DNA of 37,202 bases, taken from the NCBI GenBank assembly GCA_002422125.1, contig DITF01000102.1:1667-38868 (forward strand). Direction: 5' to 3'. Below, piece after piece: positions 24,167-32,517 of this stretch. The notes below the pieces were generated by a model. It ran no database searches. It was given only the letters and a program-made list of their open reading frames with translations, and was not told the DNA's origin. The position numbers and the translations under genes were made by a program. How positions within the stretch are numbered: the stretch's first letter is position 1; every line of letters starts with the position of its first letter. Source of the stretch: a bacterium UBP17_UBA6191 (GTDB taxonomy: Bacteria; Muiribacteriota; UBA6191).

Positions 24167-25510
24167 TTATCTTTTTACAATTCGCTCAGATGTATAAAAG
24201 AGCGAACCGTCAGAGTCGGTAACCGTGATAAAAATCAAAGAACCAGACTGGACGGATACACTATCAGAATATTCATACAGGTTCAAAGAATTTTTCCGTG
24301 GAAAGAGACTTTTTTTGCTATTTTTGGTAAGTACAACAACCTCGTGTTGCTCCTGCATGCGAATTTTTACAGAAGTATTAGTAACCTCCAGCTCAAATCC
24401 CTTTGGATAGAACCAGTTTCCCAATTGTTTGTTTAAGCTTTGCTCCTCGTCGTTAGGCATTCGACAATGTAATACCTGAGATTTCAGACCACGGGCATTT
24501 AGAGCCATAATTTCAAAGTGTCCATCGTTTAAACGAGAGCGAAGCTCACTACTTATGGGAATTAGAGTACTGAATTTTTGATCTGAGGAAATTTCATCTC
24601 CCGAAAACTGGGCCTGAGGCCAATCAGGATTGATATCCATGAGTGAGCCATCATCATGAAGTGCCTGGGAATACACTTCGGTTCCTTCCTTATAAAAATG
24701 AGCCGATACTGATGTAATCTGAGAACCACCTGCGGCATGAATCTTAGGTGAGAGCAATAGAAGCGACCCCACTGGGGGCAGTTTCTGCATACAGGTTTTT
24801 TTGGGCGACCATGACTCTTTAAGATCGGAACCCATTTCCTTAAAATCCATGGCCGTAACAAATGGCCTCTGAACCACACCCAGCAACAAGTCCTTGCCTG
24901 TTGGTTTTATGACATTTTTTTGTCTGGGATCAAGGGAGTCTTCCAGTAAATCATCATCCCTATCCAGTAAAAATATATGCGCTCCATCAGGTTTGATTTC
25001 TAAAGCCTGACCATCTGTAAAGAATCTTCTGGTTCCGTCTGCCATCTCCCAGTAATTCCAGTCCGGTAAAAAATAAGTGTTGGTACCCTCACGACGACCC
25101 CCACCAGAAGAAAGCACTGCATCAAAGAGGCTATGTGAACTTCTGTGCGACTTTCCTGCCACAAAAACATGGGCCTTTTTGGTCTTGCCTCTCTCTATGT
25201 GGATTTGGCCTTGAAAATAGGTTAAATCATCCTGAGATAACAAGGACAGTTCGTAATTGCCTTCTGGAAGTCCTGCCAAAACCAAGGAGTCTGAATCCAG
25301 TTTTTGGTGTCGCTTTTGAAAGCGGCCCAAAAGCCTGATATACACTCCATTATCCAGAAGATTTAACTCATTATCGCTAAAACTGAACTCAAGATCGCCT
25401 AGATTGGATGCCCTTAAGTGTTTTGGTGTTCTATCCTCTTTAGATATAGTATCGCCAGAAAAGAACAATAATAAACTAATCCAGATTATCCAAATCAATT
25501 TGAATGTCAT
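24167..25510 (-). CDS. Exported protein of unknown function
   Basis: A 447-residue protein with a signal peptide (MTFKLIWIIWISLLLFFSGD). The mature part looks beta-rich: GDLEFSFSDNELNLLDNGVY, then an Ig-like PEGNYELSLLSQ, and DGAHIFLLDRDDDLLEDSLD, an aspartate-rich stretch that could bind calcium. Near the end is a stretch resembling a chaperone or invasin-like fold (SVKIRMQEQHEVVVLTKNSK). No enzymatic motif is clear. It overlaps the end of the acidic repeat gene by 35 bases and is probably coupled to it. Its stop is four bases before the tRNA-Ser gene. It may be an envelope or surface protein; I recognise no family. Confidence 0.65.
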   Translation of the reverse strand: MTFKLIWIIWISLLLFFSGDTISKEDRTPKHLRASNLGDLEFSFSDNELNLLDNGVYIRLLGRFQKRHQKLDSDSLVLAGLPEGNYELSLLSQDDLTYFQGQIHIERGKTKKAHVFVAGKSHRSSHSLFDAVLSSGGGRREGTNTYFLPDWNYWEMADGTRRFFTDGQALEIKPDGAHIFLLDRDDDLLEDSLDPRQKNVIKPTGKDLLLGVVQRPFVTAMDFKEMGSDLKESWSPKKTCMQKLPPVGSLLLLSPKIHAAGGSQITSVSAHFYKEGTEVYSQALHDDGSLMDINPDWPQAQFSGDEISSDQKFSTLIPISSELRSRLNDGHFEIMALNARGLKSQVLHCRMPNDEEQSLNKQLGNWFYPKGFELEVTNTSVKIRMQEQHEVVVLTKNSKKSLFPRKNSLNLYEYSDSVSVQSGSLIFITVTDSDGSLFYTSERIVKR

Positions 25511-27242
25511 CAATGTCCAGAGTTTCGGTGGGCAACGGTTCAGGATGTTTCACACTCACGGTTGGTTCAGCATTCAGATCTATATCCAAATCCGTTACTT
25601 CCAACTCCTGCATTAACACGGGCTCCTCACCAATCTGTATAGAATCTGATATATCCAGAGACAGTGCATCAACATCAAGACTCACGGAATCCTCAAGAGA
25701 AACTTCCTCTGATATTTCATCGGACAAAGCCACCTCATCCAGAGTTAATCCATCAGCCTCGATTACATCTTCCACCTGAATGGTTTCTTCCACTGGGTAA
25801 TCCATGTCAGTTGTAAACTCAGATTCGGCAGCATATTCCATGTCCTCAGGGTATGCTAATTCCTCTGTGTAGACATCTTCTGCTACATACGCTTCCTCCG
25901 AGCTGTATTCAGCCTCAGCCACATATTCTGCCTCCGCTGCATACTCTGAATCAGCCACATATTCCTCTGCTTCGGGATATTCCGCTGACTCGTAATCCTG
26001 GGTGGCTACTTCCTGATATGCCGATTCCTCAGAATAAGCATCCTCTGCATAGACTTCTTCTGAATAAGCTTCTTCTGTATAGGCCTCTTGTGCGTATCCT
26101 GCCTCTGAATAAGCGTCTGGTGCATAAGAAGCTTCCTCCGCATAGGCATCTTCAGGGTACGCCTCAACAGCATAAGCGTCTTCGGGGTATGCCTCCTGGG
26201 AATATTCTTCCTCAGCATAGGCCGCATCAGCCTCAGCATACTCCTGGGTGGTCTCGTCTGCTGCATACTCCTCTTCGGCATAGGCCGCATCAGAATATTC
26301 TTCTTCAGCAGCATATGTGGTCTCTGCCACAACTTCCATACTATCCTGCTGTATCTCTGACTGAAGATCCTGCTGCAGCTCCTCTTCCGTCATCTCAGGA
26401 TGAGCTTCAACCTCTCTCTGATAAGCTATGACATCTTCCGAGGTGATCGCTTCAGGCTCAGAAAAGGCTATATCGGATATTTCTTCTGGCTCGTCCTCAG
26501 TCTGAGCCAAAATTGTAGCGGTCTCAGAATCCGTGAGAACAGGGATATCATTTTGTCTTCCAAACTCACTAAGATCTTCTACCCCATGATCAAAAGGAAC
26601 ATCTTCAATTTCCTCTTCTACCTCTTCGGCTACAGATTCCTGGGTTTCTTCCTTCTCAAGAACACACAAACCACTTAAGCCGACACCGGCTACAACGGCT
26701 AGAGGCTGGCTCCAATCGGACTCGGAAAAGGGAATCGCTTGCACCTGTTCCGACTTCTTGACAGATTCCGTATATGCCTCAAATTCTTCTTTTCGAGAAG
26801 GAAAATAAATCGCCTCATATTGCATCAAGGCCATGAGTTCCGAAGAACTGAATTTATCAAAGTCAAATTCGAAATTTTTTCCGTCTTCCTCTCGAAACAT
26901 CTTCAGTAAAACCGACATCTGAGAGTTTAAATCCTTATTTAGAATTTCCTGAAGACCATCCAGAGTTCGGATTTCTTTGCCTAATGACTCAAGCAAAATT
27001 TCCAAATCAACCCTGATATCTTCCACACGGGATGCTACTCTGGCGGTTTCCTTAAATGGCTTTTCCAGAATCTCTAAAGAAGATAAACTTCCCATTACTT
27101 TCTGGATGTCTTCCATTACAGCCATGCTGGCCTGGAAATCGTCGCGGGAGTAGGCTTCATCAAACTGCTTTTTTAAGTTAAGCTTTCGCTCCTGCAGTTT
27201 TCTGTAGATCACATCGTATTTTGTTTCATACAGTGAAGACAT
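25476..27242 (-). CDS. Acidic protein with tyrosine-periodic repeats
   Basis: A 588-residue protein if it starts at ATG 27242, which has AGGA at a good distance; a GTG at 27317 gives 613 residues. The first 170 residues are charged helices (coiled-coil-like: YRKLQERKLNLKKQFDEAYS). The middle is a strongly acidic tail with a short hydrophobic spot (AVVAGVGLSGLCVL). Residues about 302-482 form a low-complexity zone of about 30 tyrosines, first every five residues (EEAY, PEDAY, TEEAY) and then every six (AEAEY type). The last 85 residues alternate Asp/Glu with hydrophobics (DIQIDLDNLD). No signal peptide, no known family. The Tyr and Glu content suggests a disordered adhesive, phosphorylated or scaffolding protein. 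Confidence 0.7.
   Translation of the reverse strand: MSSLYETKYDVIYRKLQERKLNLKKQFDEAYSRDDFQASMAVMEDIQKVMGSLSSLEILEKPFKETARVASRVEDIRVDLEILLESLGKEIRTLDGLQEILNKDLNSQMSVLLKMFREEDGKNFEFDFDKFSSSELMALMQYEAIYFPSRKEEFEAYTESVKKSEQVQAIPFSESDWSQPLAVVAGVGLSGLCVLEKEETQESVAEEVEEEIEDVPFDHGVEDLSEFGRQNDIPVLTDSETATILAQTEDEPEEISDIAFSEPEAITSEDVIAYQREVEAHPEMTEEELQQDLQSEIQQDSMEVVAETTYAAEEEYSDAAYAEEEYAADETTQEYAEADAAYAEEEYSQEAYPEDAYAVEAYPEDAYAEEASYAPDAYSEAGYAQEAYTEEAYSEEVYAEDAYSEESAYQEVATQDYESAEYPEAEEYVADSEYAAEAEYVAEAEYSSEEAYVAEDVYTEELAYPEDMEYAAESEFTTDMDYPVEETIQVEDVIEADGLTLDEVALSDEISEEVSLEDSVSLDVDALSLDISDSIQIGEEPVLMQELEVTDLDIDLNAEPTVSVKHPEPLPTETLDIDDIQIDLDNLD
25797..26335 (-). repeat. In-gene tandem repeats encoding Tyr-ended acidic penta/hexapeptides
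   Basis: Within the acidic gene, codons for tyrosine recur at about 15 bases (upstream half) and about 18 bases (downstream half), with Glu/Ala/Ser codons between. The DNA is degenerate rather than identical between units, so the repeat is maintained at protein level or is old. It yields long open frames in other phases that are not genes. Confidence 0.8.
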
Positions 27243-27300
27243 AGGCGTTCCTATCCGCGAATCACGGTTTCTTTTTACTATCGACAAAGAAACCTCTTTT

Positions 27301-28116
27301 TTAACCGCCTCGGCCACTAGAGTAAATCCATTCTAATAATTCCTTTGCTCCGCCGAAACAATAGTCTGGCTTTTGAACTACATCCTTCAAGTCTTCAGCC
27401 TGCGTTTCGCCGCTCAACAAAAGCACGGTGATCAATCCATGATCAAATCCCATTCTCATATCAGTATACAGCCGATCTCCTACGATTGCCATGCTTTGGG
27501 GCAGGGCTCCAAGAAGCACTGAGGCCATATCCACCATGTTACGACTTGGTTTACCAATAATCTCGGGTTCGCGGCCCGTACTAGCCTTCAATAGTGCGAT
27601 CATAGCCCCGCAATCAGGAATACTACCGGTGCTTGTGGGACAGACTAAATCGGGATGAGTAGCAATATAGGGCACACCATCCAGCAAAAATTGATGGGCC
27701 CGTTTTAATTTTTCGTAATCCAGGCTCTGATCAAAAGCCAGCACAACCACTTCAGGATTAACGCTATCAAGAATCAGGCCAGCATCAGAAAATTCCTGAC
27801 AAACTGAAGGCACCGCCATTAAGTACACTCTTTGAATGTTTCTTTTCAAAAGCCAAAGAATCGTAGCCCAAGCAGAGGTAAGAATCCTGGAGGGCTCACA
27901 ATCCAATCCCAGGTTCTCAAGCTTTACTACATAGTCCTTTCTGGACAGAGATGAATTGTTGGTAAACAAACAGTAGGGGATAGAATTCTGATTAAAATGG
28001 TCTATAAGCTCTTTGGCACCAGGCAGGACACAATGGCTCAGGTACAATGTCCCATCCATATCAAGAAGCCAGGCTTCAGGCAACTTTTGCACTATCTCTT
28101 CGCTTGCGGATGGCAT
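27301..28116 (-). CDS. NagD-like HAD-superfamily phosphatase
   Basis: A 271-residue protein of the HAD subclass IIA. Motif I is WLLDMDGTLYLS with the nucleophile Asp and the second Asp, then LPGAKELIDHF and FTNNSSLSR (motif II), VVLAFDQSLDYEKL in the cap, CGAMIALL, GKPSRNMVDMA (motif III Lys) and motif IV VGDRLYTDMRMG. Members dephosphorylate nucleotides, p-nitrophenyl phosphate or sugar phosphates; the physiological substrate here is unknown. ATG 28116 overlaps the chain-length gene by 41 bases. A GTG at 28092, with GAAGAG upstream, would overlap by 17 and still leave motif I intact. The longer frame from 28170 adds non-homologous residues. Confidence 0.88.
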   Translation of the reverse strand: MPSASEEIVQKLPEAWLLDMDGTLYLSHCVLPGAKELIDHFNQNSIPYCLFTNNSSLSRKDYVVKLENLGLDCEPSRILTSAWATILWLLKRNIQRVYLMAVPSVCQEFSDAGLILDSVNPEVVVLAFDQSLDYEKLKRAHQFLLDGVPYIATHPDLVCPTSTGSIPDCGAMIALLKASTGREPEIIGKPSRNMVDMASVLLGALPQSMAIVGDRLYTDMRMGFDHGLITVLLLSGETQAEDLKDVVQKPDYCFGGAKELLEWIYSSGRGG

Positions 28117-29299
28117 CCGATAAAAGCACATAAAAACACATAAACATAAATCCAGCCATAGTGGCGACAATCACAATAACCGATCTGCGGGGTTTGTCCT
28201 TGCGCTGGGGCGGGGTTGCTAATTCTACTACCTGAATGACTTCCTGTTCTTTGGAAGACTCTATTTTACTGATTTCGTATTCCTTGGTAAGTACCGTAAA
28301 AACTTCCTGGGCCACTAGTTTTTTACGAATCAGCCTCTCCATTTCCAATTCAATCCTTGGAATTTCGGCCAATGGGATATAAGTTAAAGCTACTTTTTTG
28401 TTCCCCTCTTCCTGATTCAGATTCCTGGAATTTAAGATTGGATCAAGCTGCAAACGACCTTCTTCCATATCACGAAGCTGCTTTTCCATGGCTTGTATTT
28501 CCAGATTCAGAATCTTCACTTCAGGATGGTTGTCACTAGAGCCTAACTCTAATCTCACCTTGAGTTTACCTCGACTCAGAAGAATCTCAGACTGAATCCG
28601 AAAGGCCGCTTCCACAGTCGCTTTAGCCTGCCCTTCCACGGTTAATAAGCGGTTGTCGCGTTTATACTTTTGAATTTCCTCTTCAGCCTTGGTTAAATCT
28701 TCACTAGCTTCAGCCAATCTTTCTTCCAAAAACAAGCGTTTTTTACGATTCTCCGACACCACTTTTTCGCGACTAATCTGATCCAGCATATCCACATTCA
28801 TGTTCACAATACGAGCGGCTAACTCAGGATCTGTATCCGAGTAGCTTATTCTGATAATTCCAGACTTTTTATCGGATTCTATGCTTAAGGCCTTTGTATA
28901 AGCCTGCTCCATATCTTCACGAAACTTAGATTTAACCTTCAGATGTTCTTTTAGTTTAAAGGTCTCTATCACTTTCCATAGATTTTCCCTAGTGTGTAGA
29001 TGGGCCTTTAAAATATCAAAAGAATTGGCATTATCTCCCCCCATTCCTCCGAAACCTAAAAGCGGGAGTGCTGAGAGCTGCCCTAGCATTCCGGAAAGCT
29101 TCCCTTTGTCTCCAGAACTTGGAGGCAACAGAGTGGCTTCAGCCTTATAAACATTAGGCTGCTCAATGGCATACCAGATGGATAACCCAGAGATTAGAGC
29201 CGTTAAGCCCAGAATAAATAATTTGCGTTTATATAGAATTGCGAACAGCTCAAATAAATCAATCTCATCCTCAACCTGAGGCTCTACAACCTGGCTCAT
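28076..29299 (-). CDS. Wzz/GumC-type polysaccharide chain-length protein
   Basis: A 407-residue inner-membrane protein. The N-terminal Wzz pattern is DEIDLFELFAILYKRKLFIL, followed by TM1 (FILGLTALISGLSIWYAI) and VYKAEATLLPPS. The periplasmic part is a long coiled coil (NRKKRLFLEERLAEASEDLT onward) with GSSDNHPEVKILNLEIQAME. The second membrane helix is near the C-terminus (VIVIVATMAGFMFMCFYVLL), preceded by a proline-rich PPQRKDKPRRS motif typical of the family. No cytoplasmic tyrosine kinase domain is fused. It sets O-antigen or exopolysaccharide chain length or helps export. GGAGG precedes the ATG; it is the first gene of the minus-strand run. It faces the mannose-isomerase gene. Confidence 0.9.
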   Translation of the reverse strand: MSQVVEPQVEDEIDLFELFAILYKRKLFILGLTALISGLSIWYAIEQPNVYKAEATLLPPSSGDKGKLSGMLGQLSALPLLGFGGMGGDNANSFDILKAHLHTRENLWKVIETFKLKEHLKVKSKFREDMEQAYTKALSIESDKKSGIIRISYSDTDPELAARIVNMNVDMLDQISREKVVSENRKKRLFLEERLAEASEDLTKAEEEIQKYKRDNRLLTVEGQAKATVEAAFRIQSEILLSRGKLKVRLELGSSDNHPEVKILNLEIQAMEKQLRDMEEGRLQLDPILNSRNLNQEEGNKKVALTYIPLAEIPRIELEMERLIRKKLVAQEVFTVLTKEYEISKIESSKEQEVIQVVELATPPQRKDKPRRSVIVIVATMAGFMFMCFYVLLSDAIRKRRDSAKVA

Positions 29300-29357
29300 C
29301 ACTCCTCCAAAATTTAGATTGAGAATATATCAGAAACAGGGTATTTTTTCGTTCATC

Positions 29358-29699
29358 ATGTATTCAGAAGTACGCCCTTGGGGCAAATTTACTAATTTGT
29401 ACGACAAAAGTTACACCAAGGTCAAAACAATCCTTGTCTCACCTGGGCAAAGGTTAAGCCTGCAATCGCATACTAAAAGATCCGAAAACTGGATTGTAGT
29501 AAGGGGTGTGGCCAAGGTTCAACTAAATGAAGATTTTTTTACTCTGGAGCCAGGACAATCCATCTTTATTCCTGTGGGTTCCAAGCATAGACTAGAAAAT
29601 CAAGAAGACACTGAGCTTGAGATTATTGAAGTTCAGACCGGCTCCTATTTTGGGGAAGATGATATCACCCGCTACTCCGATGACTACAATCGCGGCTAA
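29358..29699 (+). CDS. Mannose-6-phosphate isomerase, stand-alone cupin domain
   Basis: A 113-residue cupin equal to the C-terminal domain of bifunctional type II enzymes. Motifs: RPWGKFTNL, KVKTILVSPGQRLSLQSHTK (metal-binding His), SENWIVVRGVAKV, PVGSKHRLEN (second His), IIEVQTGSYFGEDDITRYSD. It lacks the GDP-mannose pyrophosphorylase domain normally fused ahead of it. It interconverts fructose 6-phosphate and mannose 6-phosphate. I start at ATG 29358 because MYSEVRPWGKF is the family start; a TTG at 29319 is unlikely. It is divergent from the chain-length gene, 58 bases apart, and ends two bases before the converging VWA gene. Confidence 0.88.
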   Translation: MYSEVRPWGKFTNLYDKSYTKVKTILVSPGQRLSLQSHTKRSENWIVVRGVAKVQLNEDFFTLEPGQSIFIPVGSKHRLENQEDTELEIIEVQTGSYFGEDDITRYSDDYNRG

Positions 29700-29700
29700 T

Positions 29701-32517
29701 TCAGATCTTAGCTCGATACTCCTGCCACACGGACTGCAATAGCAGTGGATCTTTTAATTGTTTGGCCGTTCTGTGTGCCGCCAGATAAAATTTTTCCGCA
29801 TCCACCATATCTCCGTGTTTAATCGCGCTTCTGGCCTGGTCGAGATAGGACTGACACAAGTTGCGTCGTCTGGTGTCTTCTTCAAGTTTTTCATTGCTGA
29901 TGTTATCCAATACCCGTGAACGGCGCAGAAGGATTTCCACACACAAAAGAAATATGGCCAGAGCCAGTGGGTAGCTGGCATAGGAATAGCTTTTCACAGA
30001 CTGCATCTGGGTTTCCTCCACAAAAATTGAATCCAGAGAAGTATCTTTTTGCAGCACTGAATTCGGATTATCCTTCCTTAAGGCCTGAAACAAAGCCACA
30101 TTTTCCCCCTGAAACGATAACTCCGTATCTACCGGAACCTCAACTTTGGTGAAATGTTCCCAGTTTATGCCTGAACCGCTTACTTGCAGTCTAACTGTAT
30201 AAGCCCCAGACTGAGGCAAACTTAAAGACGAGGCATATTCCCCATCCCCAGAAAATCCCAGATCCAACTGTCGGATCACTTGATTCGGTTCCTGATCGGA
30301 GCGAATTTCAGCCTGAACAGAAAGACTGTCCATATAATTGCCTTCTTCATCAATAGCTCGAAGACGCATCTGCAACTGATTTCCATCAATACTGGTCCGA
30401 AAATCTAAGGGATCATGATCCTTTCTAAGAATTTTTGCAATCAGCCGTGAAAACACTTTGGCAAAAGCATCGGTTCCCATCCATTCAGAAGACCACTCCC
30501 CCGAAACATCCGAAGTCCAAACAAAACTTTGCCCCAAGCCAAACTGCCATATAGCTAATAAAGGCTCACCCATATCGGCCTGAATGACAATTTCGGACCT
30601 CTCCTTTGGAGAAGTAGAGACAATGCCTTTGAGGATGGGAAGCTTTATTGAATCAGCATCTTCAATCAGATTCTGTAGTCCATGCACTTGAGACTGAATT
30701 TCTCCGGTGCGAACTGGCGGTCCAAACACCCTCTCCACAGCCTGCTCAAAAACACCTTTCATACCTACCATGGAATCAGAGGCATAAAACTTCCCTCCTG
30801 CTTCCTCGGCCATACTTCTTAGAAGACTAACTGCTGCACCCTTTCCAAATGCAATTGTAGAAAGGCTGACTTTCTCCTGTCTTAATCTTTCCAGAATATC
30901 CGGCAGATAAGCTCGGTCTGAGGGAACCCCATCAGAGAACAGGATCATATGTACTTCCTGATACCCTCGCCCCGACACCATACTCAATCCACCAGTCAAA
31001 GCTGGATGAAACCTCGTGCCACCACCAGCCTGAATGGAATCAATACCTGAGACAAGATAAGGTAAATTGCCCTCGGTAACCCTCATCAAGGGGACCGCAA
31101 CCGATACATTATCACTAAAATTTAACACCCCAACTTCGATACCCATCAACTCAGATAAAACCTGTTTAGCTGCTTGTTTGGCCACATAAATAGGCTTCTC
31201 ACTCTCGCTGGCCGTAGCTAAAAAACGCATCAGTTTCTGAGGATCAGACCAGATCGCAGCATCTTCAGCCAACATTGATCCTGAAGAATCAATAATCAGT
31301 AAAATGGCTACCGAACGACGATAGCTTCGGGGGGGACAAAACACGGGCATTACTTCTTCCAGAGTGGAGCGAAACCAACCACCCAGTCCAAAACTTCGCT
31401 TGCCTCCCAAAACCCCAAAACCGCCCCCATTTAATACATAATCCCTGAGTTTATCCTCAAGGTCTTGATTTAAGGCCGACTTCTCCGTATCGATAAGCAT
31501 GATAGCGGAGTACCCTTCTAAAGCCATATCCTTGATTTCTTCCGTGGAAACTACCCTTACTCCAATATTCATCCCTTCTATCAACAGTTGAAGATTTTGA
31601 GCATCGGCAATATCCTGGGCCACCAAAAGAATGGAATTCTGATCAAATATTCTTAAGCTGGCTCTAGCTGAATTGTTTCCAGGAATTGGATCTGTTTCTT
31701 CTGGATCGACCTTAACTGTAAGCATATATCTGTCTGGGCTGGCATTTTCATAAACAAAGTCAAAGAGATTTAGCCCCTCTTGCAAAACAATGGGCTGAAC
31801 CTGAATTTCCTTCTCATTTTCATAGAGACGGATGGTTCCCTTTCCCGCTGTTTTGGATTCCACCAAAGCTTCAATGGACACTTCCTGATTGGTCAAGGCA
31901 CTTTTAGGAATCTGTAACGCTCGCACAAACAACAAATCCTGAGTCCGGCTTTTTAAGGGAACCCACCAGACAGGTTGTAGGGCAAAACTCCTCAAATCAT
32001 CCAAGGTGCGTTCGGTATCGTTGCCATCTGTCAATATGATGTAACGATGAGACTGCTCCGAGGTCCTGAGTGCTAAAGCCTCCTGCAAGGAACGATATAT
32101 AGGCGAAGACAAGCCCTTTTCTTGTAGCAACTGCTCCTGACTTTTGTCCAGAGTCTGAAAAACCGGTAACTTGCCATTTAATAAAAAATAGTTGGGCACA
32201 ATCTGCGATTTTTCAAGATATGGGGCCAATCTAAGGTGCAACTCCTCGATCTGCTGATCTCTTGATTTCGGCTCAACTGAGGCTGAAGGATCAATCCCAA
32301 TATGTAGGGTAACCGGCTTTCTAGGTGGATCAGAAAACTGGGTTGGTCCCATAAATGCGACCACTAAAAGACAAACAGCTAATATTCTAAGCAACAGAAA
32401 AAATAGCTTTGGGCGTTCGGAAGAATTCACAAACCAACGCATAGACAAAAGTACAATGAGAATGAGCTGTAAAAACAGCCAGATTCCCCAAGGCCTTTCC
32501 CAGGCAAAGTACATCAT
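29701..32517 (-). CDS. Membrane protein with two VWA domains and an amidotransferase-like domain
   Basis: A 938-residue protein starting at ATG 32517, which overlaps the upstream stop. Two membrane helices come first (IWLFLQLILIVLLSMRWFV, LFFLLLRILAVCLLVVAFMG). A first VWA-like domain has HIGIDPSASVEP (DxSxS) and YIILTDGNDTE. A glutamine-amidotransferase-like middle follows (ILLVAQDIADAQNLQLLIEG, LRDYVLNGGGFGVLGG). The main VWA has the full metal site LLIIDSSGSM, GGGTRFHPAL and ILFSDGVPSD. Late beta domains and a C-terminal membrane helix (YPLALAIFLLCVEILLRR) with a cytoplasmic helical tail (YLDQARSAIKHGDMVDAEKF) complete it. This class occurs in several bacterial phyla; its function is not established. 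It pairs with the BatA-like gene directly upstream. Confidence 0.85.
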   Translation of the reverse strand: MMYFAWERPWGIWLFLQLILIVLLSMRWFVNSSERPKLFFLLLRILAVCLLVVAFMGPTQFSDPPRKPVTLHIGIDPSASVEPKSRDQQIEELHLRLAPYLEKSQIVPNYFLLNGKLPVFQTLDKSQEQLLQEKGLSSPIYRSLQEALALRTSEQSHRYIILTDGNDTERTLDDLRSFALQPVWWVPLKSRTQDLLFVRALQIPKSALTNQEVSIEALVESKTAGKGTIRLYENEKEIQVQPIVLQEGLNLFDFVYENASPDRYMLTVKVDPEETDPIPGNNSARASLRIFDQNSILLVAQDIADAQNLQLLIEGMNIGVRVVSTEEIKDMALEGYSAIMLIDTEKSALNQDLEDKLRDYVLNGGGFGVLGGKRSFGLGGWFRSTLEEVMPVFCPPRSYRRSVAILLIIDSSGSMLAEDAAIWSDPQKLMRFLATASESEKPIYVAKQAAKQVLSELMGIEVGVLNFSDNVSVAVPLMRVTEGNLPYLVSGIDSIQAGGGTRFHPALTGGLSMVSGRGYQEVHMILFSDGVPSDRAYLPDILERLRQEKVSLSTIAFGKGAAVSLLRSMAEEAGGKFYASDSMVGMKGVFEQAVERVFGPPVRTGEIQSQVHGLQNLIEDADSIKLPILKGIVSTSPKERSEIVIQADMGEPLLAIWQFGLGQSFVWTSDVSGEWSSEWMGTDAFAKVFSRLIAKILRKDHDPLDFRTSIDGNQLQMRLRAIDEEGNYMDSLSVQAEIRSDQEPNQVIRQLDLGFSGDGEYASSLSLPQSGAYTVRLQVSGSGINWEHFTKVEVPVDTELSFQGENVALFQALRKDNPNSVLQKDTSLDSIFVEETQMQSVKSYSYASYPLALAIFLLCVEILLRRSRVLDNISNEKLEEDTRRRNLCQSYLDQARSAIKHGDMVDAEKFYLAAHRTAKQLKDPLLLQSVWQEYRAKI

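Noticed and set aside
24026..24436. Plus-strand open frame of 136 codons over the tRNA
   Set aside because: It is the translated antisense of tRNA-Ser plus the end of the exported-protein gene; its GIRTRG...HAFQACSLNHSD part is a well-known false protein from serine tRNA genes.
26006..26332. Minus-strand frame of 108 codons rich in Arg, Met and Lys inside the repeat
   Set aside because: It is an alternative phase of the same repeat, with composition set by the periodic DNA, and lies wholly inside the in-phase gene.
25797..26335. Possible CRISPR array from the short periodic repeats
   Set aside because: Units are 15-18 bases, in phase with codons and degenerate, with no spacers and no cas genes nearby.
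25853..26431. Plus-strand frame of 192 codons rich in Pro, His and Leu, opposite the repeats
   Set aside because: It arises because the tyrosine/glutamate repeat codons read in antisense lack stops; composition is not protein-like and no ribosome site or coupling is present.
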